Below are positions 23,185 to 34,976 of a stretch of DNA of 64,000 nucleotides, one piece after another. Made by a program: the position numbers and the translations under genes. A model generated the notes under the pieces. The model saw nothing but the letters and a program-made list of their open reading frames with translations, made no database searches and was not told the origin of the DNA. Position 1 is the first letter of the stretch; the number at the start of each line of letters is the position of its first letter. The stretch is taken from NCBI RefSeq assembly GCF_905475395.1, contig NC_058338.1:92923435-92987434 (forward strand), written 5' to 3'. The DNA is from Chrysoperla carnea (lineage: Eukaryota; Arthropoda; Insecta; Neuroptera; Chrysopidae).

Positions 23185-23500
23185 GTTCCAACCTGGGGTG
23201 CATTGCGTAATTAAGCTTAAACAATGTAAGTGGATAATGGTACGAGGAATGTGTACTATATTTGTCTTCAGTCGATTATGTTCCAACCTGGGGTGCATTG
23301 CGTAATTAAGCTTAAACAATGTAAGTGGATAATGGTACGAGGAATGTGTACTATATTTGTCTTCAGTCGATTATGTTCCAACCTGGGGTGCATTGCGTAA
23401 CCCACCTTAAACAATGTAAGTGGATAATGGGACTAGGAATGTGTACCATATTTGTCTTCAGACGATTATGTTCCAACCTGGCGTGCATTGCTCCGAAATC
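23185..23500 (+). repeat. 95-bp tandem repeat, about 3.3 units
   Basis: GTTCCAACCTGG starts at 23185, 23280, 23375 and 23470, exactly 95 bases apart. Units 1 and 2 are almost identical; unit 3 differs in CCCACC for ATTAAG and GGGACTAGG for GGTACGAGG; the fourth is cut after GCATTGC. The unit-3 variant (ATAATGGGACTAGGAATGTG) also occurs once on its own near 21500. The 69-codon frame across units 2-4 is a by-product of the repeat. Confidence 0.9.
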
Positions 23501-24021
23501 GCATTGGTTGTTTCAGGGCAGTTCTCCGGCTTGAGGTATCGTTGTTAAATAAGAATGTAAATGGATACATTCATAAAAGAACACTCTTCTAAATCACCCG
23601 AATACATCATTACTAACACTTGCTCTGTTTTGAACTTTTTCAGTGTTCAAATTGATCAAATAGCTGTAAAACGAAGATTTATTGTAAAAATTCCTGTACA
23701 ATTCTCGTTTCTTTTGAAGTTCAACCACAAGTTACTAGATAGACTGTAACTCTCAATGTTTCCCAACCAGATAATGAAGAAGTAATATCTTTGGCAAATT
23801 CATCTGTTCCGTATCCTCTTTGTGTCCTTTTTATATTCTTTGTCTATTGAGAGGTCCAAGTCCAAGGCTTGCTGTTTGTTTTTATTAAAATTTTCGCTTT
23901 CTACAGAAATTATATAAATTAGATGGTCATCCATCTCAATACCTGTTCATATGTCAATCAGTCAACGGACTGTAAAATTTTACATACTTACGTAGGTACA
24001 CTATTAATTGTGTGTTTGTTT

Positions 24022-24075
24022 AAAAAGTTCCTCGTGCGCGCCCCTTTGCAACCTCGCGCGTGGCACGTGCCTACT
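24022..24075. other. local GC-rich patch
   Basis: A short stretch with GTGCGCGCCCC and CCTCGCGCGTGGCACGTGCC stands out strongly from the AT-rich surroundings. It contains a CACGTG E-box-like hexamer. No gene adjoins it, and it lies just before the fold-back element at 24085. Function unknown. Confidence 0.5.
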
Positions 24076-24084
24076 TGGTCTTAT

Positions 24085-24392
24085 GGATAATCCGCTTATA
24101 GACCATTAAGTACATAGTGTGCCAACATCTGAGGCAATTGCTTGGGTCAGCTAGGGACATTTTTCAAAAAAACGTACATTGAATGTCTTTTCATATCACA
24201 AACTGTTTTACATAAAAAGCTCCAATGCTTTCTTACGAAGCACAAATGACAAGTATGACAACAAAACTTTGCTTTGACATTTCTACTCCGCTGTCATGAT
24301 GGGTTTGACCCAACCAATTACCTCAGTTGTTGGCACGCTTAAAATCGTTTAACGCTCAGCCTATGTAAATTAATGGTCTAATAATAATCCGT
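24085..24392. mobile_element. fold-back element, ~308 bp
   Basis: The left arm (24085-24148: AATCCGCTTATAGACCATTA, GTGCCAACA, CTGAGG, TTGGGTCA) pairs with the reverse complement of 24305-24392 (AATGGTCTA, TGTTGGCAC, CCTCAG, TGACCCAA). Arms of 65-85 bases enclose about 155 bases of non-coding sequence. Looks like a MITE; no clear target duplication was established. Confidence 0.7.
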
Positions 24393-24409
24393 CTCTGCTT
24401 ACTATACTT

Positions 24410-24985
24410 TTATTTTTATACCATGTATTTATGAAATATACATAGTGTATTAAGTTTAGTCCCAAGGTTGTAACGCTTTTTTTGGTATAGGTGTTCATAG
24501 AATTTTCTAATTGGTCCATTTTCGGTTGTCCGGTCTTCCGTACGTCCGTCTGTCAACACGAAAACTCAAAAACGAAAAAAGATATCAAGCTGAAATTTTT
24601 ACAGTATACTCAGGACCTAAAAAGTGAGGTCGAGTTCGTAAATGAGCAACATAGGTCAATTGGGTCTTGGGTCCGTAGGACCCATCTTGTAAATCGTTAG
24701 AAATAGAACTACAGTTTAAATGTAAAAAATCCTAAAATAAAAGTTTAAAACATAAAAGTTAAAATGTTCCTTATAAAAAAATTAAACAGCTTTTGTTTGA
24801 AAACTTTTTTCGTAAAAGTCACTGTTTACCCGCGAGGGCGCAAATTGTATAGTATGTATTATATGAGATTATCAATTTTGTATGTGTGACATGTATAGGT
24901 ATATGTGTAATGTGATAAAGTAAACAAAACTATCTGTACATGGTATTTCAACAATTAACTCAGTCAATTGTTTGTTTTCACTTTT
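24410..24985 (+). repeat. repeat family A, near-complete copy
   Basis: Starts TTTATACCATGTATTTATG. It carries GGTCAATTGGGTCTTGGGTC and GTAGGACCCATCTTGTAAA in the middle, and ends CAATTAACTCAGTCAATTG plus TTTGTTTTCACTT. The reading frames that cross it (24491-24700, 24940-25269) are repeat-derived or unrelated AT-rich sequence. 24985-26214 otherwise shows nothing. Confidence 0.8.
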
Positions 24986-26226
24986 TGTGTTTTTGTATAC
25001 TTCTATTTGTTCAATTTTTAAGCAGTCAAATACTTATTATTGAAGTATTCAGATTATTTAGAAATATTTACTTATTGTTAACAAAATATCAACACCCAAG
25101 TATACTTAAATTCAGTAAAATTATTTTACTTTTTTATTTGTCACTTTTTAGTTTAGTCACGGGGGCTCTAACCAAAAATAAATTGGATAGGGTTTTTTTA
25201 ATTGACAAAACGAACCCTAAAGAGTTAAAATATATTCAAATTTCAATACAATTCATCTTTCAAAAATAAATATAAAAAAACTGTACCAAAAATCAGTTTA
25301 ATTGTGAATTATAGAATGCACGCTATGGACACCGTGCGGACAGCTGCTGTAATATGTAATTTATAAAATTGAATAAAATATAATTTCAGGGACATGTTTT
25401 ATATGAAGATGAATAAATAAAATTTTGCACAATCCACAATTGTTAGGTGGTACATATACCATACAAAAACTAATCAAGCGAGAGTTTGCGATTTCTACAT
25501 CAACGGCTACGCATTAATTTACAATATATACTTAGTACTTACAATGTTTATTATAAACTCCATCGTAGAATCGTATAGATTTTCTATAAGTTACCGGTCC
25601 GCATCGCTGGTAAATTTTTTTGGTATTCTTTACTTCTTCCTTGAATCTCTTTATCTCTAGTTACTTCGCATATCCTTTTATTGTTTTAACATCCAAGTAG
25701 AAAACGCTACAGGTACTGTTGTTTAAATTCAAAAAATAGGATAATCGAGGAAAATGCTTAAAAGGAAAAATGGTAATTTGAAAGGTACACATTTTATACG
25801 AATGTTTACTTAAATATAAGTTTTCCGGTTCAATTAAAACCTCCCTTTAATTCATAACTAGTAAACATTAGGCGAACACTAAATTAGAAAGTACCTACTT
25901 CTTTGTAAAAGCGCAAACATTTTTTTTTTTTAAATTTATATAAATCGAATACTTTAGACAGTAATTGATAGCAAAAATACCCCATAAAACCTTATAAGAA
26001 TCTATTATATCATAGCTTTTTGCGCGTTTCTTAATTCAATTTGAACAAAACTGGTGATTATAGATAGAAAAACAAACCACTTTTATTGGAAATTATTTTT
26101 TCGAAGGTCGCTAGATTTCACGGAAGACATACAAACAAATTTTTACCGTTCGTTTTAGTCTAAACCGTACGGTTTAATAAAAAAAATAAAAATGTTACTT
26201 TTTTAATCAATAACAACTTTCTAATT

Positions 26227-26475
26227 ATAAATAATAATGGGGTTTAACCTCCGTTCCTCTGATATATGCCTTAACAGAGGCGACCCACATAATCTTTATT
26301 TATTTATCTACATATATACAATTACATTTTATGATGTGGGTGGAATCGGTTACTTCGTTCTTATCCAAGCGACGATAATGTGATCAATTCTGCATCCCCA
26401 TTAAATATAACGTCCCAGTCAGTAGCCAAACGGTCAAAGACTACCTCCTTAGACCGCCCGATCACTGAGCCGGTA
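26227..26475 (-). mobile_element. tRNA-derived SINE, copy 2
   Basis: A 249-bp minus-strand copy with 12-bp perfect duplications (AACTTTCTAATT at 26215-26226 and 26476-26487). The head begins CCGGCTCAGTGATCGGGCGG with an A-box-like part, but the B box seen in copy 1 is missing. The body shares ATGATGTGGGTGG and TCCAAGCGACGATAATG with copy 1, and the tail is again made of TTA/TAAT units. Confidence 0.9.
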
Positions 26476-27099
26476 AACTTTCTAATTTAAGGTGTTTATT
26501 TATCGATTACCAGTTTATGAATACATTGAGACTAATAGGCCAAGTAGGCCAAGTTTTATGTCTGCGTAAGATGTACGCCTATGGACCCAACAGTTTTTGC
26601 TTGAAGTATTTTTATCGATAGAACTTATTTTTCAAGTTTCAAGCTAAAAGCATATGTCAACTTAAAAATGACACACTGTATAAAGAAAACATTAAATCAT
26701 ATGACTTTTTCATTCGTTATTCTGGGTCATGCTTTAGGTATTGAATCCTAAAAATGCCTTCAATAGATTTTAAATCATTATTATAATTGCAACAAAAAAT
26801 TTTAGTAACTGATTGATTAGAGATCTAGTTATTAATGGTTCTAATAATTATAGGTAATAATAGTCTTATTGTAATGAAAAAACAAATTACCTACTTGTTA
26901 TTTCGAATTCATGTAACACCTACTGATATGACTGTATTTACAAAAAAAAAACCTTGTTTTGAAGGTCTTCACCAGCAGGAGGACTTGTACCTAATGTTTA
27001 AATTCCATAATATTTTTCCAACAGTTCTTATTTATATTTTCCTCATTTTATCATTATCTCTAGCAATTTGTTGTTTTTTGATGTACATATTTTGTGACC

Positions 27100-27430
27100 A
27101 TATGAGATGGGTTCTTTATGTTATCAAAAATAAAAATTCAAAAAAGTTGCACAAAAATTTTGGGAAAACTATATTTTCTTTCGCTGATAAAATTAAATGG
27201 GAGCTCTTACGGTTTACAAGATGGTTTACAAGACCCAATGGACATATGTTGCTGATTGATGAGCTTAACCCCACTTTTTTCTTCCTGAGCACACTATAAA
27301 AAAATTTCAGGTCGCTATTTCTTTTCGATTTTAAGTCTTTTTTAGATTTTTCACAAGCAGACAGTCAGGCGGACGGAAAATCGGAAATGGATTATTTACT
27401 TGACTTTATGAACTACTATACCATTTAACA
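27100..27430 (-). repeat. repeat family A, degenerate 3' portion
   Basis: On the minus strand it matches the GTCAATTGGGTCTTG, AGCTGAAATTTTTACAG and GTCCGTCTG segments of family A in decayed form. A 154-codon open frame (26835-27299) crosses its left half; its last part simply translates this repeat, so it is not called a gene. Confidence 0.55.
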
Positions 27431-28216
27431 CTATGGTGGATCAGATCGTTAGGTATGGATGTGAAATATGGGGTATATATAGCAATGAAAAGGAAACAAA
27501 TAAAATATGCCTCGACTACTGCAAGTGAATTCTCCAAATTCGTAGAACAGCACCAAACTGCGCTACATTAATAGAAACAGGATGTTCACCTACCTCAATA
27601 AAAATTTAAGCTACGTACATAAAATATTTTTTTAAGTTGTGGAAATATGAAACAAAGTCTTTGCAATGGATATTGTAACGCTATCAGGCTGAGAAGGCTT
27701 ACTACAGTTGCTGGGCGAAAAAGGTCCTAAAAATAATTAAAAATTTAAAATTGATGTACCTGTTAGAAGATGACACACCCATTCACCTACATCAAACAAT
27801 AGAAGATGCAGTCCTTGTCGAATTTTACGAATCCAGTTTTGCTACGATGAGAAATATGAAAACTATACATCTCTACCAAAATCTTGCACACTATCAGAAT
27901 GGTGCCAAATAGCTCGAAATATTGGACAAAAATACAAGGAGACCTATAACATAATTCCGCTTAGGGACATGGATAAGGGAGAATCGACTAGGTACAGCAA
28001 TGAGGCCTGGAATGTGTTTTTGTGAGGACAGGAAGAATCTCGAGACCATTTTTTCACTACATGTCAAGGTTTGGATGACATACGAAGGCAACATCTGGCA
28101 GGTTTCGATGATTCAAGTGATTTGGTAACCTTATTGAATGCTTCCGATACTAAAACATTGCTAAAAGTAAGTGGTTTTTTTGAATTGGTGTTAACTATGC
28201 GTAGAAATAAAATTTG
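27430..28216 (+). pseudogene. LINE remnant, post-RT C-terminal region
   Basis: In a mostly single frame with stops, this reads MVDQIVRYGCEIWGIYS, then ILQIRRTAPNCATLIETGC, then EFYESSFATMRNMKTIHLY, then QEESRDHFFTTCQGLDDIR, then LVTLLNASDTKTLLKVSG. The first motif matches the LYGCEVWG motif after the RT domain of LINEs. The second matches the L-x2-R-x-T-P motif, and the ESRDHFFTTC motif matches the C-terminal zinc-like region. At least six stops break it. It is a different family from the LINE at 3269. The exact clade cannot be told from this part. Confidence 0.75.
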
Positions 28217-28489
28217 AAAGTCTATTTAGGTATTTCTGTGAGAATGACGATATATAAGTATAAAATAGTTGATAATGCAAAGTTTTTTTTTTTTAACAAT
28301 CCTTTTTTACATTTGTTTTTGAAGATATGTAATTCTTTTTTTATTTTTGCTTTTATTATTTATTATTTTTTTATGTTTTGTTATTTTGTTATAAAATTTC
28401 CAATTTGTTAATGCATGTAAAGAGTAATTATTTGTATTTATAAGTAAAAGTCAAATAAATATAAATCTAAAATCTAAAAATCTAACTAC

Positions 28490-28590
28490 TATATCAAAAT
28501 TTTGTCGTATCATCAATATTTCTCTGTACCTATTACAAACTGGGGACTAAAATTAATATACCTTGATATATATATTTCATATATACGGTG
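28490..28590 (-). repeat. fragment of repeat family A (end only)
   Basis: Matches the start of family A on the minus strand (AAACTGGGGACTAAAATTAATA, ATATATTTCATATATACGGT). Truncated. 28590-28843 shows nothing recognisable. Confidence 0.55.
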
Positions 28591-28843
28591 TATAAAAAAG
28601 CTCCTTCGTTTATGGAATAAATTTTACGACTTTTTAAAGCAATCTTTATGAAAAGTGCGTCTGTTCTTTTTTGGGTAAACTTGATGAAAATGTATTTAAA
28701 CATTGAAAAATTATCAGTTTTTTTCCTATTTTGAGCTATTTCGTACACATAGAAATGCAAATAAGTACTATTATCTTAGCATAATACCTATTTGTAACGG
28801 AATTTAATGTCATCAACGCTTCCGCCAGGAAATGATTTACTGT

Positions 28844-29069
28844 CAGTGACAGATTTGGGGAAAAAGCCCCAGTGGACTAAAATTTCCCTAAAGGGCCTCT
28901 CTAAAATCTCTTTAGTTTTTGCCGAAAGTAATTGGTAAGTTTGAAGAAATTAATGCGTTAAAAATTCCTTTTTATACCAAGGATAACAAATGTTTTTGAA
29001 TCCTCGGGGGGAGGGAGGTGTTTATCAATGGGAAAATGAGCCTTTGCCCTCCTGCTAAATCCGCCACTG
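28844..29069. mobile_element. short hAT-like non-autonomous element
   Basis: The left end is CAGTGACAGATTTGGGG and the inverted right end CAGTGGCGGATTTAGCAGG. Flanks TTTACTGT and TTTATTAC are only partly alike, so an 8-bp duplication is possible but degraded. CAGTGGCGGATT ends are typical of hAT MITEs, as at 63183-63710. Confidence 0.55.
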
Positions 29070-29748
29070 TTTATTACATTTCTTTTATGTAACCAATGAG
29101 TGGGTGGCACCGTTATTCTCAAATGGGTATAGTTAGAATAGTTAGAACTAACTTAAATGTTTCAGAAACGCCTCTCACGGAAAAAACTGATAGAAGATAT
29201 GATACAAGAAAAAATCCTTTAAATACATAAAAATATTTGTTTTTCTTTCGAAAACATAATCTTTTTTTTTCTTATTTACGTAGGATAGGAAAAGTAGGAT
29301 AGGATTTTTCAATAAAAACAAAATTATCCAAAGAAAATTGAAAATTTTTTATATTAACTTTTTAATTAAATAAAAATATTATTAGCTATAAATTTTACAG
29401 AGAAAAAAAAACTCATAATTTTACATATTTCCAACATTAAAATTGGCACAAGTTTCGATTTTGTCTTTCTTCTCGAATACTCTATTTCGAACAAATATTT
29501 GTAACTGTGTTAAAGGATTATGTAACACTTCTCAGTTCTATGTTCGTTTTTTTTTTTCTTCAAACCATTAATTTGTTCTTTTTAGCTCCGTGTACTACAC
29601 TAAATGTAAGTAGAAAAAGATAGTATTTGTACAGAGTAATAAGACTATCTGTCTCTACTTCCGCTTTGCATACTACCCCTAGCTAAAAAAGAACAGACCT
29701 CGAATAAACAAAAACTAGGGTAGAGAAATATTGATTGGTGTAATACAC

Positions 29749-29778
29749 GTATGTATGTATGTATGTGTATATGTATGG
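29749..29778. repeat. GTAT microsatellite
   Basis: Four GTAT units followed by imperfect repeats. The surrounding 29070-30162 is AT-rich sequence with no recognised gene. Confidence 0.7.
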
Positions 29779-30162
29779 CGGCATTGAGGTATCCGGACCA
29801 TTATTATTCCGGTATGTTCCACTTTATTGTCCGGGGTTGAAGCAGACACAACTTATATACCATACACGAAGCAAACTCGATTTTATATATATTAAATGGA
29901 ATATTGTGTTTGTTATATTCTGCGTTTGTCTATTGCGCATTTATGATCACAAAATGGCAGACAACGCCCTACATATTCTATTATTGATTTACAATTTTCC
30001 TATACATAGAATATTATAGAAGGAATCTACCAATACAACCGACTACCGACTATACCGAGTTATTTAAATGATTAAAAAATAAAATTACATTTATTATTGA
30101 GTTTAATAAATAAAATATAAATAGTCATTGATTTTTATTGCCTACGTCTATGTAAAGGTTTA

Positions 30163-30795
30163 AGGGTATTCTACTAGGTTTGAAAAAGTACTTCAAAATA
30201 TTGATTTTCCTAATAAAGGCTACAAAAAATATATATTTCGGTAAAATAAACACACTTTCTTGCCATAAAATTAAATTAAATGTAAACAACAACAATAAGT
30301 AATAATAATAAATAAGTGGATAAACAAATTAAAAAAATTCATTGAATTGAAAGAATTGCATTCGTGTCTAGAACTCGAATAGCCTAATTGGTAGGGCGCT
30401 TGACATGAATCCAAGAAGTCCGGGTTAGTCTTGGTTCGAGTGTATTTTTTCAATTCTCTTTTTTATTCTCGCAAAAACGCTTTCAGCCATTTTGGTGACG
30501 TAATATTGGTAAAAACAACAGTCGTGTATGTAATTATTATATGTTTAAAATAAATTTGATGGTAACATTAACCTACAATTAATGCATATTATTTTTGCCC
30601 GTATGATGTCACAACCTGGCGGCTAGTGTTTTAGGTCACGTGATATACAGTTTAAAAATTGCATCTTTTAAGTTTAATATAATAAAACAATAATGTGCTT
30701 TTATGGTTCAAAATCAAAATATTTAAGTATATATCTTGATAAATTTTAATTTTTATCAAATTTCATAATTTATGATTCAATACCGTAAGTACCCT
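30163..30795 (+). repeat. repeat family B, copy 2, split by a tRNA-like insertion
   Basis: Begins AGGGTATTCTACTAGG and ends GTAAGTACCCT, so the ends are short inverted AGGGTA motifs. Central segments (GTAATATTGGTAAAAACAAC, ATGATGTCACAACCTGG, TCACGTGATATACAG) match copies at 20461 and 33251. About 175 bases at 30282-30457, absent from the other copies, contain the tRNA-like sequence. Confidence 0.7.
30373..30446 (+). other. tRNA-like sequence (decayed tRNA or SINE head)
   Basis: A-box-like TAGCCTAATTGGTAGGGC (30380-30397) and B-box-like GGTTCGAG (30433-30440) are correctly spaced. An anticodon-stem-like pair CTTG/CAAG lies between. Acceptor-stem ends do not pair, so it is unlikely to make a functional tRNA. 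It lies in the segment inserted into family B. Confidence 0.5.
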
Positions 30796-30899
30796 ATTGT
30801 TTTTCAATGTTGGAAATTCGGTAACATGAAATAAAAGCTATTCGTATCTTCATTTATACATTTAAATATCTCAAAATGAAATTTATTAACCCTTAAATG

Positions 30900-31285
30900 A
30901 ATCCAATTTTTATATTTTGCTCTGGGTAGAAATTACCCTGTATAGACGGTGGGACACGACGGTTTTTTTTTAAAATAATAAATATATACTTGAAACTTCG
31001 TGAGTGACTCCTTTTGACGATCATAATTATTAATGTCATCAAATGGTCATAGTGTCCGACAAATTCCCTGCGTTGTTTTTTCAAAACGATAACTCAAATA
31101 TGACGTCATCATGCTCATTTGATAATGTAGCATATCATATAGAAAAGTTTGGTAGACTCGTCAAAACGATACTACTCACGAAGTTTCAAGTTTGTATTTA
31201 TAGATTAAAAATGGGGTTTGAGAAAACTTCCCTTCGAAAAATTTTCTGGCTCCGTACTTGAAGGGCCACATTATACTACCTACCA
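30900..31285 (+). repeat. repeat family G, copy 3
   Basis: Contains the GGTGGGACACGACGG, TGGTCATAGTGTCCGAC and CTCAAATATGACGTCATCATG segments and ends near CTACCTACC. Here the target ATCATGCTCATTT is intact, the unoccupied equivalent of the SINE site at 11584. Overlapping short frames are repeat-derived. Confidence 0.6.
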
Positions 31286-31604
31286 GACAGGAAAAACAAA
31301 GTTTGTACATAGAGGTAGTAAATGGTATTCACATCAGATTTTTATTATATTTATAGCATGAGAAAATCTAATTTCAATTACCTATTAGAAATATGTGTTT
31401 TTTGCGAATTTACTCCAATGGGGGAAATAAACTTATGACATGAATTCACAAATATTTCTTACAAATGTTTGTCTATTGATTTGATAAACACGACGCCTAT
31501 TACAAATAAGTTTATGCGGCGTCAGTGGAAAGGAGTTAATTATTTATTTGTCTATTTTAAAATTAAAATTAATAGTTTATATTACTATTTTTGATGCCTT
31601 ATAA

Positions 31605-32008
31605 TCCCTATATATTAAAAATGTGAAAGTAAGCATGTTTGTTTGTTTGTTACGCTTTCACGCTAAAACTAAGTGGTTTTTAATGAAACTGTACAGCAAT
31701 ATAGCTGATATATCAGAATAACACATATGAACTATAATTAATAAAGATATATTAAAAAAATAAATAGAAAAATTAAATTTAATTTGACATTTACCATTTT
31801 TTAAATTTTTACATAAATTAGAGAATTCTATAAAAATTTAAAATAGTAAATGTCAAACTATCATGGCCAACTATTCTGATATACTCAATGAATTATGACT
31901 ATTTTACATTTAACAAAATGGAAAACTGTGTATATCAAAAGAGGGTGGAGGCTATAAAGCGTTGGTTTTTACTTTTAAGCCCAGTCAAGCGGGCGGGTAT
32001 CAATCTAG
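31605..32008 (+). mobile_element. non-autonomous Helitron, copy 1
   Basis: A 404-bp element starts TCCCTATATATTAAAAATG after an A and ends GGGCGGGTATCAATCTAG before a T. A short hairpin (GCCC/GGGC) lies just inside the end. TC start, CTAG end, a subterminal hairpin and an A/T insertion site without duplication are the Helitron hallmarks. No Rep/helicase is encoded. Same family as 39364-39829 and probably 8535. Confidence 0.8.
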
Positions 32009-32047
32009 TCTTATATTAAAGTAGTTCGGCCGTCACGGCCGACTAGT

Positions 32048-32150
32048 CTAGGCAATTTGTATGACGTAAATGTAATAAAATGGTCTAAAAATATCGTAAA
32101 CTAGGCAATTTGTATGACTTAAATGTAATAAAATATCATAAAAGGGTCAA
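32048..32150 (+). repeat. 53-bp tandem duplication
   Basis: CTAGGCAATTTGTATGAC starts at 32048 and again at 32101, and the units match along most of their length. 32150-32690 has no recognised feature. Confidence 0.8.
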
Positions 32151-32689
32151 AAACCAAAGTAAAGTTTTTTTTTTTGCATAAACAGAATCTGTGATAAATT
32201 TTCATCATAATGAAAACTTTTTTGAAGCTCAATCACCGATTAATATCTGTACAATTAACATTATTGTAAGCTCTTCCAAACAGTACTGTGTTAAAAATCA
32301 CAATTTTAAAATGAAATAATTCAAAATTTGGCCCTGAAAGTGGCCCCAAAACTGTGTTTATTGTGATCAAGGGAACTATCATCTTTCGCAAAAAAAGAAC
32401 ATTCATCATCACCTTTTTTCGAATACGAAACTCTATGTTAAACTTAAAACAATCGTCTTTTTAATCGGGGGTTAAGAATACAAGAGGGGGTAAGAATACA
32501 AAAATTTACAACAAGAAAAAATTACAAACAACATGAGGCCTAATTACATGCTTTACCAATTTTACATGTGTAAGATGTAAGAGAAATAATTGTCATTTTA
32601 GAAGAAATAATGGTCATTTGACATAGCGGTTGCTTTATAAAATGGTTTTCATTTCACAGACGATGAAACTTGATCAAAATTATAAAAAT

Positions 32690-33245
32690 AACAAGTGAAA
32701 ACAAACAATTGACTGAGTTAATTGTTGAAATACCATGCATAGTCAGTGTTGATTTCTTTATCACATTACACATACAAACATTTGACACATACACATAACT
32801 GATAATCAAGTATAGTACATATTATAAAATTTCCGCCTAATTGGCGCCCTCACGGGTATACATTGATGTTTACGAAAAAATGTTTCAAACAAAAGTTGTT
32901 TAATTTTTGATAAGGAACATTTTTTACATCTAAACTTTTGTTCTATCTCTAATGGTTTACAAGATGGGTCCTACGGACCCAAGACCCAATTGACCTATGA
33001 TGCTCATTTGCGAACTTGACCTCACTTTTTACGTTCTGAGTACGTTGTAAAAATTTCAGCTCGATATCTTTTTTCGTTTTTGAGTTATCGTGTCCACAGA
33101 CGGACGGACGGACAACCGCAAATGGACTAATTAGGTAATTTTATGAACACCTATGACAAAATTTTTTTCCTAGCATCATTATTTCTAAGTGTTACAAACT
33201 TGGGACTAAACTTTATATACTATGTATATTTCATATATACATGGT
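32690..33245 (-). repeat. repeat family A, near-complete copy
   Basis: Minus-strand copy. Plus-strand reading starts with AAGTGAAAACAAACAATTG, then ACTGAGTTAATTGTTGAAAT. It includes GATGGGTCCTACGGACCC and GTGTCCACAGACGGACGGAC, and ends TATATACATGGTAT. It abuts family B copy 3 directly. Confidence 0.8.
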
Positions 33246-33250
33246 ATAAT

Positions 33251-33775
33251 AGGGTATTCTACTATTTTTGAAAAAGGACTACAAAGTGTTGATTTTGCTA
33301 ATAAAAAGCCACCAAAAATTTATTTCGGAAAAATACAAACACTTTCTTGCCAAAAACTTAAATTTAATTTTAAACCTTTTTTAAACTGTCAAAAACGCAG
33401 GCATCCAATTTGATGACGAAATATCGGTATCATTACACGAAATAACACAAATAAGTTTGACAGATATATTCATAGACAACTAATTATGATAAATATAAAT
33501 ATTTATTATCTATGGATATATATACCAAGCTGTCTACACTGAACTAACTGATGGTCTATGGTTCATACCGATATGACATCACATCAGGACTTGTCCGCGT
33601 TTTAGGTCACGTTATATACAGTTTAAAAATTACGATTTTTAATTTTAATATTTTAATAAAAAATGTGCTTTTATGACTCGAAATCAAAATATTTAAGTAT
33701 ATTTTTACTTAAATTTTAACTTTTTTCAAATTTCATTATTTATTTTTGACTAACGATAATACCTTATTGTATTCA
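33251..33775 (+). repeat. repeat family B, copy 3
   Basis: AGGGTATTCTACTA at the left, ATACCTTATT near the right, with the same internal order as 30163-30795 but no tRNA-like insertion, so it serves as the uninterrupted reference copy. Between 33775 and 34257 I see nothing certain; a 69-codon frame at 33825 has no recognisable domain. Confidence 0.65.
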
Positions 33776-34270
33776 TAAGTTTACTAAAAGCAGTTTTTTT
33801 TCGTGCTTAGTTTTATACATTTAGATGACGTCATTAGGTTACAAAAAAGATTTTGGAAAAACTTTTTGTAATCTTGATCTGATTTTAACCTCTTCTATTT
33901 GGTTGAAACTGCTAGTTTGGTCAACAATAACTAAACGTAATAGTCGTGTGATAGCTTGTTGTTTGTGGAATGAGAAAAATGAGCCAGAAGCGTTTTTCGG
34001 CACATACAAAATTTCAAAAGCTATAAACAATTAAAAATAAAAATACTAAGTATTTTGTTTTTCTCCAGTATTTCATAAACTATTAATATTTCTGAAATAA
34101 AAAATATAAAAAATTGTTAAAGAGGAGGAAAATTCCAATAAAAAACTCTCACTGCCGGAAGTCTATCTCCATCTTATTGTTACAAAATAACTTTTGATAT
34201 GTAGTCTTTATAGCAGTTGCAAGTTATGACGTCACCACGTACTATTTTCCTCTCTTTCTATTTGCACATT

Positions 34271-34963
34271 GACAAAGATAGCACAGGACTGCCGTACGTC
34301 CTTAAATGAACCAGCGGAACAAATTAATGTAAACCTGGTATGGGTACCGGGACACAGGGATATTCCAGGAAATTGTGAAGCCGACGAGCTTGCCAGAAAT
34401 GGCACAATACTGCTGAACATAAGCATCAATAAATATACGGCAGTTTGCGAACTGCAAGTTCCTCCTAAAAGAGGATATCTTAAAAAATACCAATCTTAGA
34501 TGGAAGGAGGAACGTACTTGTGGTACTACAAGACAGATATGGTCTGAGTACAATAGTAGGCGTTCCGAAGATCTTATATCACTTCCAAGGGCCTTTGTTC
34601 ACAAAGTTGTTGCGGCTATTACAGAACATTGGTGGGCAGAAGGCATGCTGAACGCCCGGACCTGGCAATGTATCACGACTACTGCAGGAGCTGTCACAGT
34701 GGTGAGGAAGAGGAGACAATGTCTCATCTCTCTGTTATTGTCGAGCTCTTGCCATGAGATGGACTTACTTGAACCAGCCTCTCTTTGACGACCTCTCCGA
34801 CGATAAAGTCAGTCGACGTAAAAGCTCTGCTGCTGTTCTTAAACAGCTCCAAATGGTTCATGGAGTAGTGGCCGGGGATGGCTCAACCCCTTTTCGGTAT
34901 CACAACGGAGCCTATGGTCTAAGTGTGTCTTATACCAGGACAGCCACCCTAACCTAACCGAAC
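34271..34963 (+). mobile_element. 5'-truncated LINE copy (same family as 3269-7927)
   Basis: This 693-bp insertion holds only the 3' end. It has an RNase H fragment (SLNEPAEQINVNL, WVPGHRDIPGNCEADELA at 34269-34420), the C-terminal region with degraded Cys/His motif (about 34690-34740), and a CCTAACCTAACC tail. Duplications CTATTTGCACATT (34258-34270) and CTATTTGTACATT (34964-34976) differ at one base. 5' truncation is usual for LINE insertions. Confidence 0.9.
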
Positions 34964-34976
34964 CTATTTGTACATT

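Noticed and set aside
23185..23500. CRISPR-like array
   Set aside because: Units are directly adjacent 95-bp repeats with no repeat/spacer alternation, and the genome is eukaryotic.
24940..25269. 109-codon plus-strand open frame with hydrophobic stretches
   Set aside because: Its start lies in the end of repeat family A, and the remainder is AT-rich with Phe/Leu/Ile bias; no domain.
26835..27299. 154-codon plus-strand frame with membrane-like segments
   Set aside because: The C-terminal third translates a degenerate repeat A, and the hydrophobicity follows from T-rich DNA.
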